Shown in pieces: positions 28,259 through 36,783 of a stretch of 64,000 bases of DNA. Positions within the stretch are counted from its first letter, which is position 1; each line of letters starts with the position of its first letter. The stretch is from Pseudomonas sp. H9 (lineage in GTDB: Bacteria > Pseudomonadota > Gammaproteobacteria > Pseudomonadales > Pseudomonadaceae): assembly GCF_004353925.1 (NCBI RefSeq), contig NZ_SMOK01000028.1:1-64000 (forward strand). The letters are read 5' to 3'. A program made the position numbers and the translations under genes. A model generated the notes under the pieces. The model was not told the origin of the DNA. It saw nothing but the letters and a program-made list of their open reading frames with translations, and made no database searches.

Positions 28259-29350
28259 GTGGGAACAGTCGGTGGGAGCGGGCTTGCCCCGCGATCGCCA
28301 TAGCCAGTCACATCGTAATCGCGGGGCAAGCCCGCTCCCACAGGTGGGTTGGTTCACCAGGTGCAGGCGAGGTTTGGGGAAGAGGTTTTCCAGGGGCTCC
28401 AGCAGGCGGGAGTGATAGATCGGCTTGCGAAACAGGTCCAGCACCTGCAGGCGCAGCAAGTCACACCGGCAAGTGCTGGCGGGCAGTGTGCTCGCGCAAC
28501 AGTTGTAGGTGGGAACAGTCGGTGGGAGCGGGCTTGCCCCGCGATCGCGATAGCCAGTCACATCGTAATCGCGGGGCAAGCCCGCTCCCACAGGGTGGGT
28601 TGGTTCACCAGGTGCAGGCGAGATTTGGGGAAGAGGTTTTCCAGGGTTTCCAGCAGGCGGGTGTGATAGATCGGCTTGCGAAACAGGTCCAGCACCTGCA
28701 GGCGCAGCAAGTCACACCGGCAAGTGCTGGCGGTCAGTGTGCTCGCGCAACAGTTGTAGGTGGGAACAGTCGGTGGGAGCGGGCTTGCCCCGCGATCGCG
28801 ATAGCCAGTCACATCGTAATCGCGGGGCAAGCCCGTTCCCACAGGGTGGGTTGGTTCACCAGCTGCAGGCGAGGTTTGGGGAAGAGGTTTCCAGGGTCTC
28901 CAGCAGGCGGGTGTGATAGATCGGCTTGCGAAACAGGTCCAGCACCTGCAGGCGCAGCAAGTCACACCGGCAAGTGCTGGCGGGCAGTGTGCTCGCGCAA
29001 CAGTTGTAGGTGGGAACAGTCGGTGGGAGCGGGCTTGCCCCGCGATCGCGATAACCAGTCACATCGTAATCGCGGGGCAAGCCCGCTCCCACAGGCGGGT
29101 TGGTTCACCAGGTGCAGGCGAGGTTTGGGGAAGAGGTTTTCAAGGGTCTCCAGCAGGCGGGTGTGATAGATCGGCTTGCGAAACAGGTCCAACACCTGTA
29201 GGCGCTGCAAGTCACACCGGCAAGTGCTGGCGGGCAGTGTGCTCGCGCAACAGTTGTAGGTGGGAACAGTCGGTGGGAGCGGGCTTGCCCCGCGATCGCG
29301 ATAACCAGTCACATCGTAATCGCGGGGCAAGCCCGCTCCCACAGGGTGGG
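28251..29350. repeat. Tandem array of about 250-bp units carrying REPINs and 3' fragments of the response-regulator gene
   Basis: Units start with AGTTGTAGGTGGGAACAGTC at 28251, 28501, 28752, 29002 and 29252, giving periods of 250-251 bp. Each unit contains the last bases of tpsB, a REPIN (for example 28272-28341), and a minus-strand fragment equivalent to residues about 74-84 plus 98-135 of the response regulator encoded at 29351-29758. A deletion of about 38 bp joins the two parts (at TCACACCGGCAAG). The fragments lie at about 28349-28499, 28600-28750, 28851-29000 and 29100-29250. The fifth unit runs into the intact gene. Units differ by only a few bases by eye. In all four partial copies the regulator's stop TAA is CAA. 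Confidence 0.95.
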
Positions 29351-29758
29351 TTAGTTCACCAGGTGCAGGCGAGGTTTGGGGAAGAGGTTTTCCAGGGTCT
29401 CCAGCAGGCGGGTGTGATAGATCGGCTTGCGAAACAGGTCCAGCACCTGCAGGCGCAGTAAGTCACTGATGTCGTCCATGTCAGCGTGACCGGAGGTGAC
29501 AATCACTGGCAAGTGCTGGCGGGCAGTGTGCTCGCGCAAGCGCTTGATCAGTGAAATGCCGCTTTCTTCCGGCATGCGCAGATCGGTAATCACCAGCGCC
29601 ACGTCCGGGTGGCGGGTGAGCTGTTGCAGGGCGAGTTTCACGGAGGTTGCCGTATGGCAGGAGAAACCCTCGCCCTCAAGCAGCTCGGCAAGTTCCAGCA
29701 AAGCGTCCTCTTCGTCATCCACCAAGAGTATCTGTTGTCGCAGGGAAGAGGTCGGCAT
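29351..29758 (-). CDS. Single-domain response regulator (CheY-like)
   Basis: A 135-residue stand-alone receiver domain. The acidic pair is Asp14/Asp15 (ILLVDDEEDA), the phosphoacceptor is Asp59 (VITDLRMPEESG), the switch residues are VTSG near 88 and the conserved lysine is Lys111 (LDLFRKPIY). No output domain is present. It is 55 bp downstream of the flp pilin gene on the same strand and so could be co-transcribed with it. It may act with the PprA-like kinase or control pilus function by protein contact; this is inferred from position. Its 3' end is the source of the fragments in the tandem array. Confidence 0.9.
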   Translation of the reverse strand: MPTSSLRQQILLVDDEEDALLELAELLEGEGFSCHTATSVKLALQQLTRHPDVALVITDLRMPEESGISLIKRLREHTARQHLPVIVTSGHADMDDISDLLRLQVLDLFRKPIYHTRLLETLENLFPKPRLHLVN

Positions 29759-29813
29759 GGTGTGTTCCTGATTTCGGGGCGAATATCCAGGCTTAATGCT
29801 GCGAACTTTCAGA

Positions 29814-30020
29814 TTATTGTGGTGGTTTTACTTCGCCGGCTTTCTCCATGGAGGTTTTGACATTTCCAAAAATCGTTTTGACGTCATCGGAGATGGGGCC
29901 GACAAAAGCACTCAACACCACTGCCACCATCGCCGCCGCAATCGCATATTCGATGCCTGACGCGCCATCCTTGCGGTAGAAGAAATCTTTGCAGCTCTTG
30001 AGAATTCGGGAAACACGCAT
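29814..30020 (-). CDS. flp: Flp type IVb pilin
   Basis: A 68-residue prepilin. The short basic leader (MRVSRILKSCKDFFYRKDGA) is followed by the Flp motif GIEYAIAAAMVAVVLSAFV, where FppA should cleave after the Gly and Glu-Tyr mark the mature N-terminus. It is the major subunit of the Tad pilus. The ATG at 30020 has AGGAGAA upstream; the longer frame to 30086 has no ribosome-binding site. It is divergent from rcpC, the usual layout in Pseudomonas. Confidence 0.95.
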   Translation of the reverse strand: MRVSRILKSCKDFFYRKDGASGIEYAIAAAMVAVVLSAFVGPISDDVKTIFGNVKTSMEKAGEVKPPQ

Positions 30021-30340
30021 GGCACTTCTCCTGGCGCGCAAGGCGCTGATGGCGGGGTCTGGTCGATGATTCCCCTTTGCCACCACAGCATCGTCAAAGC
30101 CCGAAACGACGGCAAATGTAAGAAGGCGTTAATCACAAAGTAATAGTGGCTTATTGACGTCAGCAAGCCGTTGTTTCCAGGGGGTGTCGGATTTGGGACG
30201 GAAAAAAATCTGACGGCTAATGGCATTTTGACTCTGCTGGGCTACCTTCAAATAGCGAAATAGTTACTTCCGATGACAACGGTGTGTGCGCGTTCACAGC
30301 TGGGTGCAAAGGACGAATACAGTGATCAGGAAGGGCCGGC
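30021..30340. promoter_or_regulatory. Divergent intergenic region between flp and rcpC
   Basis: This 320-bp non-coding gap separates the divergent flp and rcpC genes and must hold both promoters. It is more AT-rich than its neighbours (for example 30110-30160 and 30200-30270). In P. aeruginosa the equivalent region is a PprB target. I see no motif that I can assign with confidence. Confidence 0.5.
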
Positions 30341-31276
30341 ATGAGCAGTCGCATTACCATTATCCTCGCTGGCTTGTTTCTGCTGGGTGCGTTGTTCGCA
30401 GGGTACTGGGGTTTGCTCTTGAGCCGTCCACCGGCCGAACCTGCAGCCATTTCTGTCACACCTCCTGGCGCACCCATTCCCGCCGTTGCACAGCTGACCG
30501 AGAAAATTGCCGACGACGTGCGCCAGCCTGTAGTGGTGCTGCGCCGTGATGTTGCGCCTTACACCCCGTTAACTGCCGATGACCTTGTGGTGGAGCGCCT
30601 GCAAGTGGCGCCTGCCGGTAGTTTACAGGCCGTTGAACAAGTGCTCGGGCGCAGCAGCTGGCGCCCGCTGAGCGCTGGCACCTGGCTGGATCAGGGCAGT
30701 TTCGATGCTGGAGGCCCATTGGCCCGGATGATCCGCCCGCATGAGCGGGCGCTGGCACTGGCGGTCGATGATGTGGTCGGTGCGGCGGGGCAGTTGAGCC
30801 CTGGCGACTACGTCGATGTATTGCTGTACCTGCGTGAGGAAAACCTCAACCCGCAGGCCAGTGCGCAAGTGGCATTACCGGCGCTGCGTGTGCTCAGCGT
30901 TGGCCAGCAGTTGGGGTTGGGCAACGATGGCCAGCCGGTACAGGCGCCACTGAATGAAAAAGAACGCCAGGAACAGCTACGCACTGCGGCGCGTACGGTG
31001 GTGCTGGCCGTTCCTGCGGCCTTGGCCAGCCGCCTGTTGCTCGCGGCCCAGGCAGGCAGCTTGCGCCTGGCGGTCCGCAGTGCCGAAGAAAAACGCCTGG
31101 CCCGTTACTGGGCCGATCCGCACAGCAGTGCGGCCGAGGTGGACAACGCCAACCGAGAGCTCTATCGCTTCAGTCAGCTGGCGCAGGCACCTGCCGCCCC
31201 AGCGATTGCCAGCTCAACGCCACGCCGGGGCATGGAGATCATTCGCGGTAATCAATCCAGTCAAGCCACTCCCTGA
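30341..31276 (+). CDS. rcpC: Flp pilus assembly protein RcpC/CpaB
   Basis: A 311-residue protein with one N-terminal membrane helix (IILAGLFLLGALFAGYWGLL) and a SAF domain near residues 60-125 (VVVLRRDVAPYTPLTADDLV, ALALAVDDVVGAAGQLSPGD, YVDVLLYL). It is a periplasmic accessory of the Tad secretin. AGGAAGG precedes the ATG. It is the first gene of the rcpC-rcpA-tadZABCD operon, with rcpA 20 bp downstream. Confidence 0.93.
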   Translation: MSSRITIILAGLFLLGALFAGYWGLLLSRPPAEPAAISVTPPGAPIPAVAQLTEKIADDVRQPVVVLRRDVAPYTPLTADDLVVERLQVAPAGSLQAVEQVLGRSSWRPLSAGTWLDQGSFDAGGPLARMIRPHERALALAVDDVVGAAGQLSPGDYVDVLLYLREENLNPQASAQVALPALRVLSVGQQLGLGNDGQPVQAPLNEKERQEQLRTAARTVVLAVPAALASRLLLAAQAGSLRLAVRSAEEKRLARYWADPHSSAAEVDNANRELYRFSQLAQAPAAPAIASSTPRRGMEIIRGNQSSQATP

Positions 31277-31296
31277 CCAAGCAAGGATGCCCTTAA

Positions 31297-32547
31297 ATGA
31301 GCAGTCGTTCCGTGCGGGTAATCAAGCATGTGCTGTGGGCGCTCTTGTGGGCGGGGCCAAGCGTTTCCCAGGCCCAGGCCGCCAGCGCCGGCTGTTCGGC
31401 ATTGTCTCAGTTGCCGGCGGTCATTGAGATCGATCAAGGGTTGCAGCAGGAGTTGCGGGCACCAGTTGGCATTACACGGGTGGCCGTGGGCGATTCGAAA
31501 ATCGCCGACGTACAGGCCAGCGGTGATGACGCGATCGTACTGACGGCGTTGGCGCCGGGCGCCACCAGCCTGATGCTCTGGACCGCCTGCTCCAAGACGC
31601 CGCGTCAGGCCATGCTGTTTGTCAAAGGCGTGGCTACTGCCGACATGGCCGAGACGGCCTTGCCACCCTCCCAGGACCCGGCGTTGCCCAGCCAGGTACA
31701 GGCCGATATCCGCTTTGTCGAGGTCAACCGCACCAAGTTCAAGGAAGCGGGCGCACGTCTGCTGTTCAAAGGCTCGAACAATTCGCTGATCGGTTCGCCC
31801 GGTACGACGCCAAACACGGTGGTCAGGCCTGGCCAGGTGGCCGATGCAATCACCGGTTTGCCGCTGGACAATGGTGTGTTCAACATCGTCTGGGGTGGTG
31901 GCAGCAGTCGCTTTCTGGCGGCGATCAACGCGCTGGAAAACAGCGGCTTTGCCTACACTTTGGCGCGTCCCAGTCTGGTGGTGCTCAGTGGCTTGACCGC
32001 CAGCTTTCTCGCCGGTGGTGAAATTCCGATTCCAGTGCCCAGCAGTGGCAGCGACAACGTGTCGATCGAATACAAGGAGTTCGGAATTCGCCTGGCCTTG
32101 TCACCGACGGTGGTCAGTCGTGATCGCATCACTTTGAAGGTCGCGCCGGAAGTCAGCGAGCTGGATTACACCAATGCCGTGAACATTGCCGGCACCCTGG
32201 TACCGGGGCTGAAAGTGCGGCGCACTGACACCAGTATTTCGCTGGCCGACGGCGAAAGCTTTGTGATCAGCGGCCTGATCAGTAGCACCACCCGGTCGGC
32301 TGTGGACAAGTTTCCGGGGCTGGGCGATATCCCGATTCTTGGTGCGTTCTTCCGCCAGTCACAGATGACCCGTGATGAAACCGAACTGTTGATGATCGTC
32401 ACCCCGCATCTGGTCCAGCCACTGGCCGCCGACGCGAAAATGCCCAGCTTACCGGGTGAAGGGTTGCGCAACTATGACCCGAGTTGGGGCCGTCTGTTCT
32501 TTCTCGAAAACGGCGACTTTGAGGGTCGCAGTGGGTTATCACAATGA
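31297..32547 (+). CDS. rcpA: Tad secretin RcpA/CpaC
   Basis: A 416-residue outer-membrane secretin. Following a signal peptide ending near QAQA, the N-terminal pilus-assembly domain (residues 45-110, IEIDQGLQQELRAPVGITRV) leads to the secretin core (LARPSLVVLSGLTASFLAGG, EIPIPVPSSG, YKEFGIRLALSPTVVSRDRI and the closing DIPILGAFFRQSQMTRDETE). It forms the channel for the Flp pilus. Its stop codon overlaps the tadZ start (ATGA), which suggests translational coupling. Confidence 0.95.
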   Translation: MSSRSVRVIKHVLWALLWAGPSVSQAQAASAGCSALSQLPAVIEIDQGLQQELRAPVGITRVAVGDSKIADVQASGDDAIVLTALAPGATSLMLWTACSKTPRQAMLFVKGVATADMAETALPPSQDPALPSQVQADIRFVEVNRTKFKEAGARLLFKGSNNSLIGSPGTTPNTVVRPGQVADAITGLPLDNGVFNIVWGGGSSRFLAAINALENSGFAYTLARPSLVVLSGLTASFLAGGEIPIPVPSSGSDNVSIEYKEFGIRLALSPTVVSRDRITLKVAPEVSELDYTNAVNIAGTLVPGLKVRRTDTSISLADGESFVISGLISSTTRSAVDKFPGLGDIPILGAFFRQSQMTRDETELLMIVTPHLVQPLAADAKMPSLPGEGLRNYDPSWGRLFFLENGDFEGRSGLSQ

Positions 32548-33734
32548 GCGAAAGCCTGAGTCAGACTTTTCTCGCCATCACCCGCAACGAGGCCGATCTG
32601 CAGTGGCTGCAAGGCGCGCTGGCACCCTTGGGGCAGGTGGTCGGCGCCAGCAGTGGCAGCCTCGACGAGTTGCTGGCACTGGTCGATGTGACCTTCGCCA
32701 ACCTGGTGTTCGTGGGCCTGGACCGGGAGCATGTGGTCAGCCAGTGCGCACTCATCGAAGGCGTGTTGGAAGCCAAGCCGATGCTGGCGATCGTCGCGCT
32801 GGGCGATGGTATGGACAATCAACTGGTTCTCAACGCCATGCGGGCCGGCGCCCGTGATTTTGTCGCCTATGGCTCGCGTTCCAGCGAAGTGGCGGGGCTG
32901 GTGCGGCGCTTGAGCAAACGTCTGCCCGCAGTCAGCAGCAACCCCAGCCTTGGCGGCCTGACCGTGTTGTACGGTGCTCATAGCGCCGCCGATGGCGCAC
33001 TGCTGACCACCCATCTGGCCCGGGTCGTACAGAGCAGCGGCCAGCAGACACTGTTGCTCGACCTAGGGCTGCCGCGTGGCGATAGCCTGGCGTTGCTGGG
33101 CCTTGAGGCCTCCTTTCACTTTGGCGATGCCCTGCGCCATCTGCGGCGCCTGGACAACACCCTGATCGACAGTGCGTTCAGCCGCGAGAACTCGGGCCTG
33201 CGCTTGTTGGCCTATGCCGAAGGTGACGAGCCGCTGGAACGCACCAGTGCCGCCGAGCTGTACATGTTACTCAGCGCCTTGCGCCAGCACTTCCAGCACA
33301 TCGTGGTGAACCTCACCGGCCAGGCCGACAGTGAAGCGTTGCGTACTTTTGTCAGCCATTGCGACAAGTTGATCTGGTACACCGACCAGAACGTACTCGA
33401 CTGTCGGCGCAACCTTGAGGTGCTGGCGACGTGGCGGGAAAAGGGCATGAAACTGGAGCATGCCAGCCTGTTGGTGGATCGCTACCTCAAAACCGTTGCA
33501 CCAGACGCCGACGCCCTGGCCAAACGTTATGGCCTGCCATTGCTGATGGTGCTGCCCTATAGCCCCGAGGTGCGGCTGAATGCCAAGAACCAGGGGTTGA
33601 CCCTGTTCGAGCTGGCGCCACGGGAAAGTCTCACCCATCAATTGCAGGCGCTGGGTCAGCGCCTGGCGCGGCGCTCCGAACACAACAAACCGGCCAGCGG
33701 TAATTGGCTCAACCGGCTCTGGGGGCACAGATGA
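32544..33734 (+). CDS. tadZ: Tad pilus localisation ATPase-like protein TadZ/CpaE
   Basis: A 396-residue member of the CpaE/TadZ family that places the Tad machine, typically at a pole. Residues 1-125 are an atypical receiver-like domain (LAITRNEADLQWLQGAL, AGARDFVAYGSRSSE). Residues 135-380 are a MinD/ParA-like fold (LLLDLGLPRGDSLALLGL, LLMVLPYSPEV). The expected deviant Walker A loop reads VLYGAHSAADGALLTTHL and has no lysine, so ATP hydrolysis may be lost. It overlaps both neighbours by 4 bp. Confidence 0.9.
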   Translation: MSESLSQTFLAITRNEADLQWLQGALAPLGQVVGASSGSLDELLALVDVTFANLVFVGLDREHVVSQCALIEGVLEAKPMLAIVALGDGMDNQLVLNAMRAGARDFVAYGSRSSEVAGLVRRLSKRLPAVSSNPSLGGLTVLYGAHSAADGALLTTHLARVVQSSGQQTLLLDLGLPRGDSLALLGLEASFHFGDALRHLRRLDNTLIDSAFSRENSGLRLLAYAEGDEPLERTSAAELYMLLSALRQHFQHIVVNLTGQADSEALRTFVSHCDKLIWYTDQNVLDCRRNLEVLATWREKGMKLEHASLLVDRYLKTVAPDADALAKRYGLPLLMVLPYSPEVRLNAKNQGLTLFELAPRESLTHQLQALGQRLARRSEHNKPASGNWLNRLWGHR

Positions 33735-35002
33735 GTGGCATCGATGAGCTGTTCGGCGGTCAGCGCCACAACCTGGCCAATGACCCACAGACCCTAAAGC
33801 GCGCGTTGCACCGTCATATCATCGATGCCATCGAAGACAGCGGGCGTAACTTGCTGGAAGGTTCGCGTCCGGCATTGGCGCAATTTGTGATGGAGCAGGT
33901 GGGGGATTACATCTCCCGATTGCACCTGGCGGTGTCGCGTTACGAGATGGAGCGCCTGGCCGAGGAGATCGTCGATGAGTTGACCGGCTTCGGGCCGCTG
34001 GAAGTGCTGCTACGCGATGGCAGCGTCACCGAGATTCTGGTCAACGGCCCGCACCGGGTGTTTGTGGAGCGCAACGGTGTACTGCAACAAACCGACCTGC
34101 GTTTTATTGATGCCCACCATGTGGAGCGCGTCATGCAGCGCATCCTGGCCCCTTTGGGTCGACGCCTGGATGAGTCGTCACCGATGGTCGATGCACGCAT
34201 GCCCGACGGTAGCCGGGTGAACGCGATCATCCCGCCGGTGGCGCTCGACGGGCCGTGCCTGTCGATCCGCAAGTTTCGCAAAGACATGCTCAAAAGCGCC
34301 GACCTACTGGCGACGCGCACCATTGATCACGACATACTCGACTTTCTTCAGCTGGCTGTAGCGCGGCGTTGCAACATTCTGGTCAGCGGCGGCACCGGTA
34401 CCGGCAAGACCACCTTGCTCAATGTCCTCAGCCAGCTGATCAGCCCGCATGAGCGCCTGGTGAGCATCGAGGATGTTGCCGAGTTACAACTGGATCATCC
34501 TCACGTGGTGCGCCTGGAAACCCGCCCGCCGAACGCCGAAGGCCATGGTGAGATCAAGTCCAGTGAGCTGATTCGCAACGCTTTGCGGATGCGCCCGGAC
34601 CGCATCCTGTTGGGCGAAATTCGCGGTGTGGAAGTGCTCGATGTGCTGACCGCGATGAATACCGGCCACGACGGCTCGATGAGCACCGTGCACGCCAACA
34701 CCGCACAGGATGCCTTGCTGCGCCTGGAAACCCTGGTCGGCCTGACCGGGCGAGTCGTGGCGGAAAAAACCTTGCGCCAGATGATCTGTGCTGCCCTTGA
34801 TGTGGTGATTCAACTGACCCGCCTGGCTGATGGCCGACGCTGTGTCAGTGAGGTGCTGGAGGTGGTCGGTGTGCGTGATGATGTGTACGTCACCAACACC
34901 TTGTTTCGTCTCGACCGACGAGGTGGTGAGGGCTTTATGCGGGAAGCGCAGAACCCGGCAGGCGACAAACTGCGTCGGGTGTTTTCCGAGCCTTCAGCAT
35001 GA
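33731..35002 (+). CDS. tadA: Tad pilus assembly ATPase TadA/CpaF
   Basis: A 423-residue secretion ATPase that powers Flp assembly. Core motifs are VSGGTGTGKTTLLNVLSQLI (Walker A near residue 223), SIEDVAELQLDHPHVVRLET, MRPDRILLGEIRGVEVLDVL (Walker B) and GHDGSMSTVHANTAQDALLR (His box). The N-terminal part (FGPLEVLLRDGSVTEILVNG) is typical of CpaF. The start at 33731 overlaps the tadZ stop, and the stop overlaps the tadB start. Length and motifs are normal. Confidence 0.97.
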   Translation: MSGIDELFGGQRHNLANDPQTLKRALHRHIIDAIEDSGRNLLEGSRPALAQFVMEQVGDYISRLHLAVSRYEMERLAEEIVDELTGFGPLEVLLRDGSVTEILVNGPHRVFVERNGVLQQTDLRFIDAHHVERVMQRILAPLGRRLDESSPMVDARMPDGSRVNAIIPPVALDGPCLSIRKFRKDMLKSADLLATRTIDHDILDFLQLAVARRCNILVSGGTGTGKTTLLNVLSQLISPHERLVSIEDVAELQLDHPHVVRLETRPPNAEGHGEIKSSELIRNALRMRPDRILLGEIRGVEVLDVLTAMNTGHDGSMSTVHANTAQDALLRLETLVGLTGRVVAEKTLRQMICAALDVVIQLTRLADGRRCVSEVLEVVGVRDDVYVTNTLFRLDRRGGEGFMREAQNPAGDKLRRVFSEPSA

Positions 35003-35880
35003 TTGCCCTGCTGCTGGGGCTGGTTTGCCTGGTGTCGCTGGGGCTGTCGCTGCGACTGTTTTACAGCGGCATGCGCAAAGCCGGTGCCGAGCGCACCTTG
35101 GAGCGACTGGGCCGAATACAAGAAGCATTGCCGGCTGTTTCCCACGGCCACGATTGGCTGGACACCTTACTGCAGCGTGCCGGGCTTGAGCGCCGTAATG
35201 ATCGCCTGCTGACATGGCTGGCGCTGTGGACGTCGCTGTCACTGTTGCTGGCACTGATGCTGGGGTGGTTACCCGGCGTCCTGGCACTGCTGGCCGGCCC
35301 GCTGATGTTTCGTCTGTACCTGGGCTGGCGCTACCGCCGCCGCGTGCAGCGCATGATCGAGCAATTGCCGGTGCTGCTCGATCATTGCGTGCGCAGCCTC
35401 AAGGCGGGCCGGACCTTGAGCGATGCGGTGCTGGGCGCCATCGATGCGTCCCGCGATCCCTTGCACGGTGCCTTGCAGCGCGTGCGGCGCAATGTGCAGA
35501 TGGGCATTGGCCTGGATGATGCCATGCAGGACCTGGCAGAACTGTATGACCAGGATGAATTGCGCCTGTTCGCCTTGGGCCTGCGCATCAACCACCGCTA
35601 CGGCGGTAATGCCAGTGAACTGCTGGAGAACCTGATCAAACTGATTCGAGAGCGTGAGCAGGGCGCCCGGCAGCTGCGCGCGATGACGGGTGAAACGCGC
35701 ATGACCGCTATTGTGCTGGGGCTGCTGCCAGTCGGTATGGCGGGCTACTTTCTTGCCACCAACCCCAATTACTTGTTGACCATGTGGCACGACAGTCACG
35801 GCCAGTTGATGTTACTGGGCGCGTTCGCGTTACAGGTGGTCGGTTGTCTGGCGCTGTGGCGCATGTTGCGGAGCCTGTGA
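34999..35880 (+). CDS. tadB: Tad inner-membrane platform protein TadB
   Basis: A 293-residue protein of the GspF/TadB family. It has N-terminal and central hydrophobic segments (LLLALMLGWLPGVLALLAGP) and the T2SSF domain (IEQLPVLLDHCVRSLKAGRT, MGIGLDDAMQDLAELY). A C-terminal hairpin (MTAIVLGLLPVGMAGYFLAT, LMLLGAFALQVVGCLALWRM) completes it. It should pair with TadC to form the assembly platform moved by TadA. The ATG overlaps the tadA stop. Confidence 0.94.
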   Translation: MIALLLGLVCLVSLGLSLRLFYSGMRKAGAERTLERLGRIQEALPAVSHGHDWLDTLLQRAGLERRNDRLLTWLALWTSLSLLLALMLGWLPGVLALLAGPLMFRLYLGWRYRRRVQRMIEQLPVLLDHCVRSLKAGRTLSDAVLGAIDASRDPLHGALQRVRRNVQMGIGLDDAMQDLAELYDQDELRLFALGLRINHRYGGNASELLENLIKLIREREQGARQLRAMTGETRMTAIVLGLLPVGMAGYFLATNPNYLLTMWHDSHGQLMLLGAFALQVVGCLALWRMLRSL

Positions 35881-35881
35881 A

Positions 35882-36769
35882 ATGGTCTTGATGCTCAGTG
35901 CAGTGTTGTTCTTTGCCGCCTTTGTGTTGCTGCTCAACCAGTACAGGCGCCAGCGCCGCAGTCAGCGTTTGGTGGCGCAACGTCTGCAAGGTCGGTTGGC
36001 CAGCAACGACCGACTGGGCAATTGGTTGCAGCAACTGGGCAGCAGCCCTGTGGCGCAACGCCTGCTCAACTTTGACGGTGAAACGCGTGTGCTGCTCGAT
36101 CGTGTCGGCTGGCGCCGCAGCCGTCAGCGCGCCTTGTTTGCGGCTTGTCAGTTCGGTGTGCCGGTGCTGGCACTGGGCGTGGGCGTCGTGCTTGAGCAAA
36201 CCTTCTACGCCGATCGACAGAACGCTTGGCTGGTGGTGCCGATGTGTGCGCTGGGGGTGGGGTACTTGTTGCCCAAACGCTTGCTGGCGCTGGCAGCGGC
36301 ACGGCGTCAGCAACAGGTTGTGCGCGAAGTGTCGACCTTCATTCCGCTGTTGCGCATTCTTTTTGAGTCGGGGTTGACGGTAGAGCAGGGGCTTCGGGTG
36401 TTGAGCCAGGAGTCGCGGCAGTTATTGCCTGTACTCAGCGAGGAACTGCGGATGATTCTGGCGCGTGTCGACTCCGGCCTGGCCCTGGCGCCGGAGCTTG
36501 AGAAAACCGCACAGCTGTTGGCGGTGGATGAATTCAGCGACACCTGCGTGATCCTGCAGCAATTGCTGGCTCAGGGCGGTGGGGCGATGAAATCGCTACT
36601 GGCACTCAAGCAGTTGCTCGATGACCGACGCCTGACGCGGATGCAGGAACGCATCTCGAAAATGTCCGGAAAGATGTCGATGGTGATGATGGTGTTTCTG
36701 TTTCCCGCCTTGCTGATCGTGCTTGCCGGTCCCGGCTTCACGGCGTTGGCCAAGGCAATGGGCTCGTGA
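35882..36769 (+). CDS. tadC: Tad inner-membrane platform protein TadC
   Basis: A 295-residue GspF-family protein paralogous to TadB. It has an N-terminal TM (LMLSAVLFFAAFVLLLNQYR), a second near residue 85-125, a T2SSF domain (EVSTFIPLLRILFESGLTVE) and a C-terminal TM (MVMMVFLFPALLIVLAGPGF). It begins 1 bp after tadB. It should act with TadB in the pilus platform. Confidence 0.93.
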   Translation: MVLMLSAVLFFAAFVLLLNQYRRQRRSQRLVAQRLQGRLASNDRLGNWLQQLGSSPVAQRLLNFDGETRVLLDRVGWRRSRQRALFAACQFGVPVLALGVGVVLEQTFYADRQNAWLVVPMCALGVGYLLPKRLLALAAARRQQQVVREVSTFIPLLRILFESGLTVEQGLRVLSQESRQLLPVLSEELRMILARVDSGLALAPELEKTAQLLAVDEFSDTCVILQQLLAQGGGAMKSLLALKQLLDDRRLTRMQERISKMSGKMSMVMMVFLFPALLIVLAGPGFTALAKAMGS

Positions 36770-36783
36770 GTGGAGGAGCATGG

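Noticed and set aside
28112..29342. Minus- and plus-strand frames of 78-226 codons in the repeat array
   Set aside because: They are translations of the REPIN and of truncated regulator fragments, repeated with the array and without start signals.
28251..29350. CRISPR-like array
   Set aside because: Units are about 250 bp, nearly identical throughout and have no unique spacers; no cas genes are near.
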